Of a stretch of DNA of 64,000 bases, positions 1 through 10,353 are shown one piece after another. Made by a program: the position numbers and the translations under genes. The first letter of the stretch is position 1; each line of letters opens with the position of its first letter. Origin of the DNA: Dillenia suffruticosa (lineage: Eukaryota; Streptophyta; Magnoliopsida; Dilleniales; Dilleniaceae); contig JAVTVX010000015.1 in NCBI GenBank assembly GCA_033439265.1, positions 23,737,947 through 23,801,946 of the forward strand. Reading direction: 5' to 3'. Below the pieces are notes generated by a model, which saw only the letters and a program-made list of their open reading frames with translations, was not told where the DNA came from and searched no databases.

Positions 1-660
1 ATTAATTTGGTAATATACTCAACTCTGTTTACTTAATGCTTCTCTTCTCATTCTCCTTCTCCTTCTTCTAAGTTTGTTTAAAAATTGGGTATTTATAGCT
101 TTGAATAAACAACCTTATGCATGCTAAAATAGACCCAAACGTGCTTCATTCTCCACCCAAAAGAAGCAACCCATAGCTGTCCAAAAGGGCCAGAATATTT
201 GGTTGATTTAATCTACTATTATGGCAGATTGAGTTAATTAATCATTTAATCATTACGATTGATTTGATTATTTAGTTAAATCGTAGGATTGATTTAATCA
301 ATCACTATATAATTTGTTGAATTATTTAATCAAATTTATAAAAATTAACTTTATTTTGATTTATTTCCTTATCTTTTAGTCAAATATTTATATTCTTTTC
401 TTTTTCTTTTAGAGAGACACGTGCATATATATAGTTTTGTATTATTCTCGAAAAACATAAAAAGAAATCAAATCTTCACATCTCTTTTATGCTATCGATC
501 TTTGTCTCTCTATTGTAAAAGACAATCATCCCGGCACACGAATGTTTTCTTTTATCAATTAATGCAAGAATTCTTTTGTTTTCTTTCAATACCCTTATTC
601 CATGATTTTCAAAATTCCAACAAATTCATATCCATTTAATCAAATTAAAGAAGGCCAGCT
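1..660 (-). promoter_or_regulatory. Promoter and 5' leader of a peptide gene just off the left edge
   Basis: The first bases match the sequence immediately upstream of the start codon of the 15183-15431 and 39153-39401 genes; positions 1-2 are the last two bases of the reverse-complemented ATG. A minus-strand TATA box (TATAAATA, plus 90-97) lies at the same distance from the ATG as in the other copies. The leader between is pyrimidine-rich on the plus strand. Positions 200-330 hold repeated ATTGATTTAATCAAT-type palindromes, as in the type I promoters at 12.8, 37.1 and 50.9 kb. The coding part is outside the window, so its integrity cannot be judged. Confidence 0.75.
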
Positions 661-722
661 CATTGAAAAACATTAACCTCGTGTTCAATAATCCAATAAA
701 TCCCAAGACAAAAACACTAAAA

Positions 723-1231
723 GGGTGCTGGGCTGAATTGAAAAAAATTTCTAAAAATATTTTATAAAATATTTTAGAGTATATAATCTAATAAAATTTA
801 ATTGGTATTTTTTAAAAATAAATTATAAATTTTAAAAATAAGATATTTTGTGATTATAAGTTATTGAAAAAAAAGTACCTCCATCCTTTTTTGTGCAACT
901 TATAAGCCATTTTATTTTGACTAACAAACTGATTAAATTATTATTATTAATATTACATCAATTCAACTTTACCCTTTTCATGACAATAATTAATTATGCA
1001 TATGATATTAATGACATAATATTTCTTTAATTATTTTATTAATAAAAAGATTCGTTTAGGAATAACTTATAGACTCACAAAATATTTTATAAACTGTTTG
1101 ATATTGTTTTGTCCAAATACTTTAAAATTTACTTTGAAAAAAAAACATTTATAAATGCCAAAAATATGTAATAAAGTTTTAACTGCTTACAAATTATTTT
1201 GAAATGAATTTGGCCAAACACTGCCTGAAAC
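723..1231. mobile_element. MITE-like element, copy 1 of 6
   Basis: A segment of about 510 bp beginning GGGTGCTGGGCTGAATT and ending AATTTGGCCAAACACTGCC recurs six times at the same relative place behind the peptide promoters. The ends form an imperfect inverted repeat (GG-GTGTTGGGCTGAAT against GGCAGTGTTTGGCCAAAT). It is AT-rich and non-coding. Ends of the form GTGTTTGGCCAAA are common in hAT-like MITEs, but I could not define a clear target-site duplication, so the superfamily is inference. Because it recurs with its flanks, it was probably amplified with the unit and did not insert six times. Confidence 0.5.
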
Positions 1232-1953
1232 AAAAAGTCTTCATTCAAATATATATAAATATATATATGATTTTCTATACCAAGCTAAAATTTTTCAATA
1301 AAATCCATTAAATTTGTTAATTAAAAATTTATAAAAAACATATTAGTAAACACTTGTTAAAATTGCATCTTATCCGCTCATAATGATTTCAATTGTTAAT
1401 ACTCGCCCACGGGTCTAGCTCAGCCAATCCAAACTATGGGTATGGGTGTAAAGATCAGAATCTAGTGCACACTGTGCTAAGCCCAACCCGAGCCCTGCCC
1501 AACTGTCTGTGTAAAGCAAGTCACTAAAGTTGGTTGCACTTCATTCTTTTTTTTTTGGTACCATGTCTTGGATACCGCCCGGTATCCGCGGTATCCGGAG
1601 TTTTACCCCAACTAATCTGAATCAACCGCTGTAGTAACTCTTTTCGAAGGGCAGGTCTCCTAACGGAGAATACTCCATACACATGAGGGCCCGATACTCC
1701 CTGTGGGAGTTGAACCTCGGTCACATTTAAGGGTATTCAATCCCATATCCAGTTGAGCCAACTTACATCGATGGTTGCATTTCATTCTGTCAAATCATGG
1801 AAGGGTTTCATGTCCGTTCACCCTTCAAAAATTTTGTGGTAGAAACCGAGGGCTTTCTTCAAAAACGTCACATTTTAGTTCATCCATCAACTCCTCTGGG
1901 TTTTCTTTTGCTTGCATATAACTCTACATTCAGAGCAAAAACCTAGTCCAAAG
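1232..1953. repeat. Shared spacer of the tandem unit
   Basis: Non-coding sequence repeated at 14063-14480, 19205-19720, 37600-38010, 47985-48490, 52189-52670 and 59480-59970. Recognisable landmarks are ATTTTCTATACCAAGCT, TAAAGTTGGTTGCAC and GTGGTAGAAACCGAGG. I see no gene. Positions 1545-1770 hold an extra GC-richer stretch not found in the other copies, probably a small insertion of unknown type. Confidence 0.6.
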
Positions 1954-4641
1954 TGAAATATCGAAAATTTTGATATTAGAAATTTTTTATTAAAATTTCA
2001 ATGTTCTTTATAAAAAAAGGTTGTAATTGGTTTTAATTTCTCAATGAAGATCTTATAAAGTTTGTTAGGAGAAAAATAGGTTTTAGTGATGATTTGGGAT
2101 AATTTAAACTTATTTAGAGTCAAGTAAATAAGGACAAAGCCAACTTGCCCTATGACAAAACGACTTAGGGCTTAAAAATTGAATTTTGGTTAAGTATAGA
2201 ACTCATCAAGTAGACCTGAGCAAGTGCCAAGACGATTTGGGCAGATTAGACCTCAGAATTCTTAACCCTACATATAGTTAAGTCGTTTAGCCCAATGACA
2301 GGTCGACTTGTGCTTTCAGATTTTGTGTTTATAAGGCTACTTGTGGTTAGCACAAGTCAACTTGCCAAGTTTAAGTCTTAGAGAAATATGTCTGCATATT
2401 AAATAAGTCCACTCACTAAGAAGTGAGTCCACTTGGGGCTTACAAAAGAAAGGATTTGGGTCAACTTGAGCCAATTTTCGAGTCAACTTGAGATCCTGAT
2501 AAACAAAGATGAAGTCTACTTGTTAGATAACAAGTGGACTCGGCCTCTGAAAACCTTAGGCACATAAGTAGACTTGTACTGTTTGCAAATCGATTCATGA
2601 GCGTGAAAAGCTGTGAAATGACAAAAATGGGCAACAAAACTTGAACAAAATTTGAGAATATTGAGGGGCAAGAGAGGAATTTCACATCACATGTTAAAAA
2701 AGGCATAGAGTAAGCCTTCATTTTCTCAAATCGATCTTTGCTCTCTCTCTCCCTCTTCTCTCCCTCTCTCAAACTCAATCTCACCTTTCACTCGACACTC
2801 TCTCGTCCATCTCTCTCAATCTCTCTCTTGAAATCAATCCCGATTCTTACCAAACCCACTTAAATCTTCCAAACTCTCAAACAAATACGTGAATGAAAGT
2901 GATTTTGGGAGAAACTTAGGGTTTTCTCAAAAAGGAAGAAATCTAGAGTTTTCGAAACTCGATATTCAAGACTCAATCCAACCACGAAATAAATGTAATT
3001 TCCTCTCCCTAAACTTGGATTTACTCCCCTCCTTGTAGATTTGAAATTTGTTGTTGAGATTTGAGGAAATTATTTGGAGAACATGAACTTAGAGTTTATG
3101 AATGTTGAAATTTGGGAAAAATTATGAATGGAAATGGTATATAGATGCAATATTGATGAAATGAGAACATAGATTCATAGATTTTGAAAATTAGAGTTTG
3201 TGTTGTGTTTGGGAAAACTCATATCATAAGCGTGATTTAACATTGAATTTATATTTATTGGTTTAGAATAAATCAATTGGAATCCAAGAAATGATTATTT
3301 TGGAATTGATTGTGAATTGAGAGTGTTCACATCTCAAGAGGTGAGTGATTTCATGATTGTACTTAAATAAGAAAAATATTTTCATTGAATTTTTTAAATA
3401 ATTTTCAAAATTTGGATTTACATGCTTTAGCGCACGTGGAATATTCCAAAGATTAAATTTTAAACTCTTATACATCCTATATGTTTTGAATGAACAAATG
3501 TACCATGTGAATTTGTTGATATTGAAACCATTGGCATGATGACTATTATTGAGAAATTGTTAAAACTGATAGCACATGAGTTGCATTTATAATATTTGTG
3601 AAACGATGCATATGATTGGATTGGAATGAGAGTCTGAACCCCTATTAAATGACTAATCATTTCCCTTTATGGATGGCCCGACGGGGTAACGTAGTGGGGT
3701 CGGTAAACTATGGGATGTAGCTGAGCACGTGTGGTATATTCATGGAAGGAAATAGTGCCCACGGGTGTAGGAAAGTTGGGTGCACCACCAATGAGAGCCC
3801 ATAGACAACGTCAATGATAGAAGTATTTTTTAAACGTAAAATTAATAAATCCCTTGATGAGCATACTCTATGTCATGGTAGACCTTTGTTAGGAATAATA
3901 ATTTTAGATTGCCTTGTATTTGAAAATATGAAATAGGCGGATGTGTATGAGATTGAATTATAACCATTGTGAATTATGATGATTTTGAAAACAGCGGTTT
4001 GAGTTTATTTATATATATTTTCATTGGAATAATTTAAGAATGACATGATGGTTTGAAATATATACATTTAATATATACATCACACAAATGTTATTTTTGT
4101 ACAATTTGTATATCACTCACTGCGTATGGTATATACTTGCCCCTCTTATTTTCATTTTCACAAAGGAAGCTTATTCAGGGTTTGTGGACACATAGTGCTC
4201 GACTCGTAAGAACTTGTTTTGTCAGATTTCTTCGAGTAATAGCTTCTTTTGAATTGAGGTATTAATGGATTCAAGCGGAGGCACACATTGTATAATTTTT
4301 TTGATAACTTATTTTTTACTATATTTATTTGGATTTGAAATTTGATTATAGTTTGTATACTTAAAATGAGGACTTTCTTTTTTATCTCCTTGAATTTTGT
4401 TTTTCCTTGGGAATTATTTTGGTGGAATTTGGTATGGATCCCTTGAATAAGGATGAACCGAGCTGGTTCCTTGATTGTGCAATGAATGCATACTTGTTTA
4501 TTTTTATGGTTAGATTATTCTGCTAAATGAGTGGATATCTATGAATGTCTTTGCGGTCCTCTGTGTACACGTTATGTTTACCGATATTCTGGGGTAATGT
4601 GGTAGTTGTTGCATGCTCGATCTGAGTATTGGGGTGTAACA
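1954..4641 (-). mobile_element. Solo LTR, minus orientation (2.7 kb)
   Basis: The element is bounded by TG and CA: plus strand TGAAATATCG at the left and GGGGTGTAACA at the right. It is flanked by CAAAG (1949-1953) and TAAAG (4642-4646), a 5-bp target duplication with one mismatch. The empty site is seen at 52660 and 59965, where the flanks are joined as TAGT(T/C)CAAAGACC. In its own orientation it starts TGTTACACCCCAATACTC, resembling the start of the 10354-12763 LTR, and a middle segment near 3660-3760 also resembles that LTR. There are no internal retroelement genes, so a solo LTR left by recombination is the best reading. Long LTRs starting TGTTA-CCCC occur in plant Ty3/gypsy lineages, but the lineage is inference. 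Confidence 0.7.
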
Positions 4642-5162
4642 TAAAGACCGTTCTCTTGATCATTTCACAAAGGGATAAAAACACTAGAAAACCCCGTGAC
4701 CTTGTTGCTTAGCCCAAAAAAAAGTATCAACAAAGAGCTTAAAAATGTTATCTGACATATATCAAGCTCATCTAGTTTGGAAAAATCGATCTTCTATAAA
4801 TTTCAAGAGTACCAATTTGGGAAGGATACATGTTTTATAAATAGTATCGTGTTCAAGTTGACAACTCCGCCTGTTTGCTGTTTCTAACTTGTTGATAATA
4901 GAAAAAAAATAATTAGAAGTGTGACCTCGAAACATATGGGAGCTCATTATTTTGTCTAAGCAACTATCCTTGTTTACTCTAAAAAAAAAAATCATAAGCA
5001 GAAGTAGCTTCTCAATCTACATGCACATCCTTGATAGCATCTCATTCTACATGCACATCCTGGATAGCATCTCAATGGTTATTGCTCTAAACTTAGGTTA
5101 CCCTACCTAACATGTATCTAGCTGCAAAATCCCCAAAATGAAAAATCAATAAATCAATAAAT

Positions 5163-5197
<35 letters not shown>

Positions 5198-5416
5198 TTT
5201 AAGACATCACCTAGGAATTGGCACATCAAAACTCAAATAATTAGAAGTGGTGTAATACATGTACCGATAGGTTTGGTGAATTTTGTTCATCGATAAAAGT
5301 GAAGTGTGATAGATAATCCAATATCTCATCAATTTAATTTTTGACAGCAGTCCAAAAACTGCATCTGTAAACTATCTTGATTGTATTTTCTTTTTGCTTT
5401 TTTAATACAAAACCAA
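4642..5416. repeat. Shared spacer with (TC)n microsatellite
   Basis: Non-coding spacer repeated at 19740-20400, 30343-31027, 38010-38420, 48490-49210, 52670-53090 and 59970-60729. It contains a (TC)n tract at 5166-5193 that sits at exactly the same place in the copies at 20159, 30856, 48994 and 60483 but with different lengths. A 34-bp direct repeat (CTACATGCACATCC units at about 5020-5060) is private to this copy. No gene seen. Confidence 0.6.
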
Positions 5417-6064
5417 TGTGTAACATTGTATTGCGCACTGAATACAATAATAATTGAATACCACTAAAAATAACCCAAAAAAGGGGATTGAATGTACTTA
5501 TGGCCATTCATGATTCTGACGAGTTCCAACGATTGTGATAGCACCAAAATAATATTTGGGATATGCACAAACCTTATAAACCCTTAATTTCACATAATAG
5601 ATGGTGTGCAGTTTAGAAATTTAGAAATAGAGACCCAAGACACTAGGTCAGGGTTTACATAGGCTCTCAACCATCAAAATCCATTAAAACCCTATAATTG
5701 TCACCCTAAATTATTTCCAGAGGTTATGAGAATTCAATTAAATATTTAAAATGGAAAAACAAAATTAATTATGTAGAGGTTTGAATGGGACACCAAAATC
5801 CGACCAAATGCATCCAAATTCAAATCCCTTCCATTTTTTTATTACATTTAATCTTTTTTCGATTATGTTTTTTCCGTTAACTTCATTTTGAGTGTATTAA
5901 CTCATGGGATTTGAATTAAAAAAAAAAATTCGTAGCATTCTCCCAATTGGCCCAACAAATCGACTTAAAATCAAAACCAAGTCAATTCTATATAAAAATT
6001 GAGTACATGAGTCACGGCGATAAGTTCTCTAAAAGTAAGTATTATTTTTGTGTACTGCAATGCA
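5417..6064 (-). repeat. 3' LTR of copia A
   Basis: About 648 bp with TG at plus 5417 and CA-equivalent at 6064, aligned with LTRs at 31028-31674 and 60730-61357 and the partial one at 57229-57735. In element orientation it begins TGCATTGCAGTACAC just after a purine-rich tract, as expected for a polypurine tract. Paralogous LTRs carry a TATATAA promoter motif in element orientation (plus 57467-57473 and 60968-60974). Confidence 0.65.
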
Positions 6065-6413
6065 TTCTATTTTCTAATCTTATGGTAGTATTTACTTTAT
6101 GAATAAACATTACATTTATTTGGAATTCAAAGTTGATGAATTTATTTCAAGACAGCAACATGTGCATAAGTTTATTGAGAAAATTCAACTTTGAGTTTTA
6201 TTTAAATAATACAATAAGCCCATATTTACAATATGATCACTGAACCTGCTTGGTTGCGTGCCTTTAGTTAAGGATCAGTCAGTATACAATCAGTACTAAT
6301 GTGTTGGATTACAACTTTATTTTTAAACATTCTTTCCCTAATGACTAAGTATTTTATGTTGATATACTTATTTCAACTGCCACTCTTATTATTTTTAGCA
6401 AAAAATATAGCAA

Positions 6414-9400
6414 CTAAATTATCACAAAAAATACACATAATGGTTTAGATACATAATCTATTAACCTAGAAATGAAACTCGTGACTGACACCATGTGTGA
6501 TGCAGTCTCAAAACGCATCATGAACTCAGACTCTATAGTGGAGGTCACAGTTAATGTCGACTTAGCACTCCTCCAAGATATAGCTCCATCGGCCATTATG
6601 AAGATGTAACTTGACATTGGTTTTCGAGAATCAACACAGCCGGCAAAGTTTGAATCCGAGTACCTGACTACTTTCAGACTATCAGCTCTTCTGTATGTAA
6701 ACATATACTTATTGGTGCCTTGTAGATATCTCAACACCTTTTTTGCAGCCTTTCAATATTCCAAACTCGTGTTACTTTGACATCTCCCTAACATCCTTAT
6801 AGCATGTGCTATATCAGGTCTTGTGCAGACCTGTGCATAAATGAGGCTTGCAATAATGGAAGCATATGAGATGTTAGCCATCTGTTCCCTTTTCAAATTT
6901 GTCTTAGAGCATTGGTCCAAATTGAATTTATTTCCTTCGACAATCGGAACTATATTCGGTGAATAATTATTCATCTTATATTTGTTAAACACTTTATTAA
7001 TGTAGGTTTCTTCACATTGTCCCAAAATCTTATGGGATCTATCTCGATATATTTTTATGTTGATAACATAAGATGCATTATCTAAATCCTTCATCTCAAA
7101 GTTCGTAGACAGGAACTATTTCACCTCATACAGTATCCCTTTATCATTAGTGGCAAATAGTATGTCATCCACATATAGGATAAGGAAATAAAATATACTC
7201 TCGCTGACCTTGAGGTACATGTATTGATCCATGATATTCTCTTCAAAACCGAATCAAGTGACTACATTGTGAAATTTCAAATACCATTGGTGGGAGGTTT
7301 GTTTCATTCTATATATTGATTTTTTGAGCTTATACGCCAAATGCTAACTACTACTAGAGGAAAATCCTTCAGGTTGACATATAGAAATCTATTCCTCTAG
7401 CTCTCCATTAACGAAAGCCGTTTTCACATCCATTTATTACAATTCTAGGTTGATATGTACAACAAGTGCTAAAATGATGTGGAGGGAATCTTTCTTAGAC
7501 ACCAGAAAAAATGTCTCCGAGTAGTCGATTCCTTCCCTTTGGGTGAACTCTTTACCAATGAGTCTGGCTTTGTATTCTCGATTTTACCCAATGAGTCTGT
7601 CTTAGTTTTGAAGATCCATTTACATTTGATGGCTTTTATCCCATCTTCCAACTCTACAAAATCTCAGACTTCGTTGCTCCTCATGGAGTCCATCTCATCC
7701 TTCATAGCGTTTAGCCATAAGTTCAAGTCCTTAGAACTCATGGTTTGTGAAAACATTTATGGGTCCTCTATGGCTCCCATGTTATAGTCAAACTCTTGAT
7801 TTATACCGCATAGTTATCAAGTATAGCTGGCATTCTTTCTCGAATAGATCTCTTTAATGTAGGTTCAACATTTTCCGTAAGAAAATGTTGATCAACTTGA
7901 TCCTGGTTAGCTGTTTGTGGAATTTCTTGATTCTACCCATACCCTGATTTGTGTTCATAGACACTTGAGGGTCATTTTGGATGACAAACAATTTGGTACT
8001 TGAAATTGATGGGATACTTGATGGGTCCCTTTCAAATCTTAACTCTCAAAAGTTATTTCTCAGACTAAGTCATTCTCTAGAAATCTAACATTTCTAAATT
8101 TCATAAATCTAGTATGGTAGGATGGACAATAAAACTAGTATTCTTTGGATTTTTCAGTATAACTGACAAATTATTCACTCACGGTCCTTGGATCTAGTTT
8201 CTTTTCTCGTGGATTGTGAACTCTTATCTCTGCAGGACAGCCCCAAATGCATAAGTGTCTCAAACACCTTTAAATAACTTGAAGGGAATTTTGGCTAATG
8301 TCTTGGGAGGATGTACATTGACATTTTAAGAGATTCAGTCCACAAGAACTTGAGTAGTTTGGAACTAGGCACATCCTTCTAACCATATCAAGCAAGGTCC
8401 AATTCCTTCTTTCAGTTACCCATTTTGATCAGTGAACCAGACATAGTGTTTTAGACAACAATCCATTTTTCTGAAGGAATTTTACAAATGAAACTAATAT
8501 TTGGCCATCCTCTGTTTACCTTCCATAGTATTCCCCACCTCTGTCTGACCTCACGATCTTTATTTGCTTACCGCATTGTTTTTCTATTTCTGTCTTAAAA
8601 ATTTTAAAGGCATCCAATGCTATGTCCTTATGGCGAAGGATATATAGATACATATATTGTGAATAGTCATCTATAAATGAGATGAAATAATTATGACTAT
8701 ACGAGTTTATATTTGGAATACAAATATCTGTATGTATAATCTCAAGCAATTCTGTGCTTATTTTGACACCTTTTTGAGTCTTATTGGTTTGTTTTCTCTT
8801 AATGCAGTTTATACAAGTTTCTAAGTCACTAAAGTTTAGGGTATTAAGTACCCTGTCCTTCACTAATTTTTCTATTTTCTTTATGGAGATGTGTCATAAT
8901 ATCCGATGCCACAATATGGAAGAATTTTTCTCAATGACACTTCTTTTAACCCATTTAAATGTTACATTCATGCAAGCATTCTCTTATAAAGTAATGGTAT
9001 ATAATCCATCTAATAATAGATCATAACAAATGCTATTTGAACCATAAAATAATGTAATTTTATTACTAAATTGAAAAGAGTAATTGAATTATATAAGTTT
9101 TGAAATGGAAATTAACTTTCTAGAACACTTAGGTATATTAAATATTCTCTTCAATTTCAAGATATGTCTGCTTGTCAATATGAGTTCGCAATCTCCAATG
9201 GCCTTTACTCGTGAGCTCATTTTATTACTTGAATAGATGAATTGTTCACGATCTATTAGCTTCCTTAGATTTTGCAAACCCTGCAACACATTCGTAATGT
9301 GAATGGTATAACCAAAATCAATCCACTATGTGTCATGAAAAATCTTAGTCATGAAAAATTTATAACAAACTAATGAGATTTTTATATCTTTATTCTCAAG

Positions 9401-9420
9401 CCATTGCTTGTATAAGAAAA
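6414..9420 (-). pseudogene. Copia gag-pol pseudogene (copy A)
   Basis: Decayed polyprotein reading right to left. The 9089-9289 segment resembles the protease-to-integrase linker (ends RKLISISKL). The 8516-8863 segment is the integrase core with IIHTDIC and IVRSDRGGEY around two catalytic aspartates. The 7469-7651 segment is the start of reverse transcriptase (KCKWIFKTKTDSLG). The 6753-7094 segment covers the RT thumb/connection, and 6414-6737 is RNase H (GCVDSRKPMSSY). Frames change repeatedly. Two adjacent TAA stops directly precede MDVKTAF at about 7440, shared with copy C. No intact product is possible. It originally encoded capsid, protease, integrase, reverse transcriptase and RNase H for retrotransposition. 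Confidence 0.85.
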
Positions 9421-9450
9421 ATCATGCTTCATGTGTTCTTTCTTTTTACA

Positions 9451-9456
<6 letters not shown>

Positions 9457-9485
<29 letters not shown>

Positions 9486-9487
9486 TA
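9457..9487. repeat. ATA/TAA microsatellite at copia-peptide junction
   Basis: About nine ATA/TAA repeats lie between the truncated end of copia A and the peptide pseudogene. The last repeat supplies the TAA stop codon of the pseudogene (plus 9485-9487), replacing the usual Tyr-TAG ending. This suggests the repeat formed at a deletion or insertion junction. Confidence 0.7.
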
Positions 9488-10229
9488 GGGCTCACCATGG
9501 CGAAAACACATACATTGGGTATTGCTAAAGCCTGTCAAACAATGACCATCCGTAAAGTTAGTTTTGATGATGGCCTTGCAAGCTTTCAAGCACTTAGAAG
9601 CAGTACACGATGGGTCTACTTGTACAACCGTTAGATTTTTTCATGCATCAGAAGCATATTAAATCACAAAAACTAAATAGTCAGAATTTTCGGATAAATA
9701 TTTCCATATATAGGTTTCCAAAAATCAATCAAGCCACGAACTCTCTCATAAGGATCACTTGGTTGGGATGATGATCACAAAATTGAACCACAATCACAGA
9801 TCCATGATGGTTCAACCCAAAATTTGGTGATACTCTATGACAGGAGAAATTTTCTTTCTCGAAAATTTCTCAATCTCTTGAGATAATTTCCTCACTCAAG
9901 AAAATGTATCTCACTCTCTACTTCTCTCTTGGCAATGTGCAGAGAGAGCTCTCTCTCACACAAAACTCAATCAAAATTGTTTTTCACGTAAAAACCATCA
10001 TTGGAAGATCTAAGGGGAGTTAGGATAAAAATGGGTTGGTTACTGAGATAATGAGAGTTATCCCATTATCCCAAAATTATTATTATTATATATTTTTATG
10101 GTAAAATGCCCCTATGTGGGCATTTACCAATACAACCTCCATAGGAGTAGGCCATATAGCCAGAAACAAGAGTAAACCAAGCAAACCAACATTCACTCTC
10201 CTGCTAATTACAATTCTAAATCCCTCCAT
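9485..10229 (-). pseudogene. Defensin-like peptide gene split by a 501-bp insertion
   Basis: Homologous to the 82-residue peptide genes. The first part (about 10131-10229) encodes a signal peptide beginning MEGFRIVIS. The second part (9485-about 9629) encodes the complete cysteine domain with all six cysteines in the family spacing C-x4-C-x3-C-x12-C-x8-C-x1-C, and ends GEP plus stop. The parts are separated by 9630-10130. Read through, the frame meets TAA soon after the break. The left side of the insert has a GTAAAT donor-like sequence, but I found no acceptor that rejoins the frame, so I treat it as a disrupted gene and not as an intron-containing one. Both halves otherwise remain open, so the disruption is probably recent relative to the duplication. 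Confidence 0.75.
9630..10130. mobile_element. 501-bp insertion in the peptide pseudogene, unclassified
   Basis: Flanked by TACAACC at 9623-9629 and 10131-10137. The family already has an imperfect GCTGTA repeat at this place, so the direct repeat may not be a genuine target duplication. The insert has no coding potential. It has a small hairpin near its right end (TGCCCCTATGTGGGCA, 10107-10122), a GA/CT-rich patch near 9940-9965, and GATGCA about 15 bases from its left end. Part of a copia LTR is possible but unproven. Confidence 0.5.
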
Positions 10230-10353
10230 TAATTTGATAATATATTTAACTCTGTTTACTTAATGCTTCTTTTCTCCTTCTTCGTCTTCTTTGTCAAAGT
10301 TTGTTTAAAAATTGGGTATTTATAGCTTTGAGTAAATAACGTTATACATGTTA
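10230..10353 (-). promoter_or_regulatory. Core promoter of the 9485-10229 pseudogene
   Basis: Conserved core with TATAAATA on the minus strand (plus 10317-10324), 88-95 bases upstream of the ATG, followed by the purine-rich leader. It continues at 12769, the two halves being separated by the solo LTR at 10354-12763. That insertion lies only about 30 bp upstream of the TATA box, so distal promoter elements are displaced by 2.4 kb. Confidence 0.65.

Larger units (their letters stand above)
5417..9456 (-). mobile_element. Ty1/copia retrotransposon A, 5'-truncated
   Basis: A minus-strand copia element. From right to left it has a gag-end fragment, integrase, reverse transcriptase and RNase H, then the 3' LTR (5417-6064). 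It stops abruptly at about 9456 inside the gag zinc-knuckle region, recognised by comparison with copy B at 55020-55075. It is joined there to an ATA/TAA microsatellite and the peptide pseudogene. The order integrase before reverse transcriptase identifies copia and not gypsy. All frames are broken. Confidence 0.85.

Noticed and set aside
1524..1724. Minus-strand ORF in the GC-richer stretch at 1545-1770
   Set aside because: Present in one spacer copy only, with no recognisable domain; probably part of a small insertion.
9630..10130. Genuine intron in the peptide gene
   Set aside because: No acceptor that restores the reading frame was found and the other copies are intronless. Kept as a finding because RNA evidence could overturn this.
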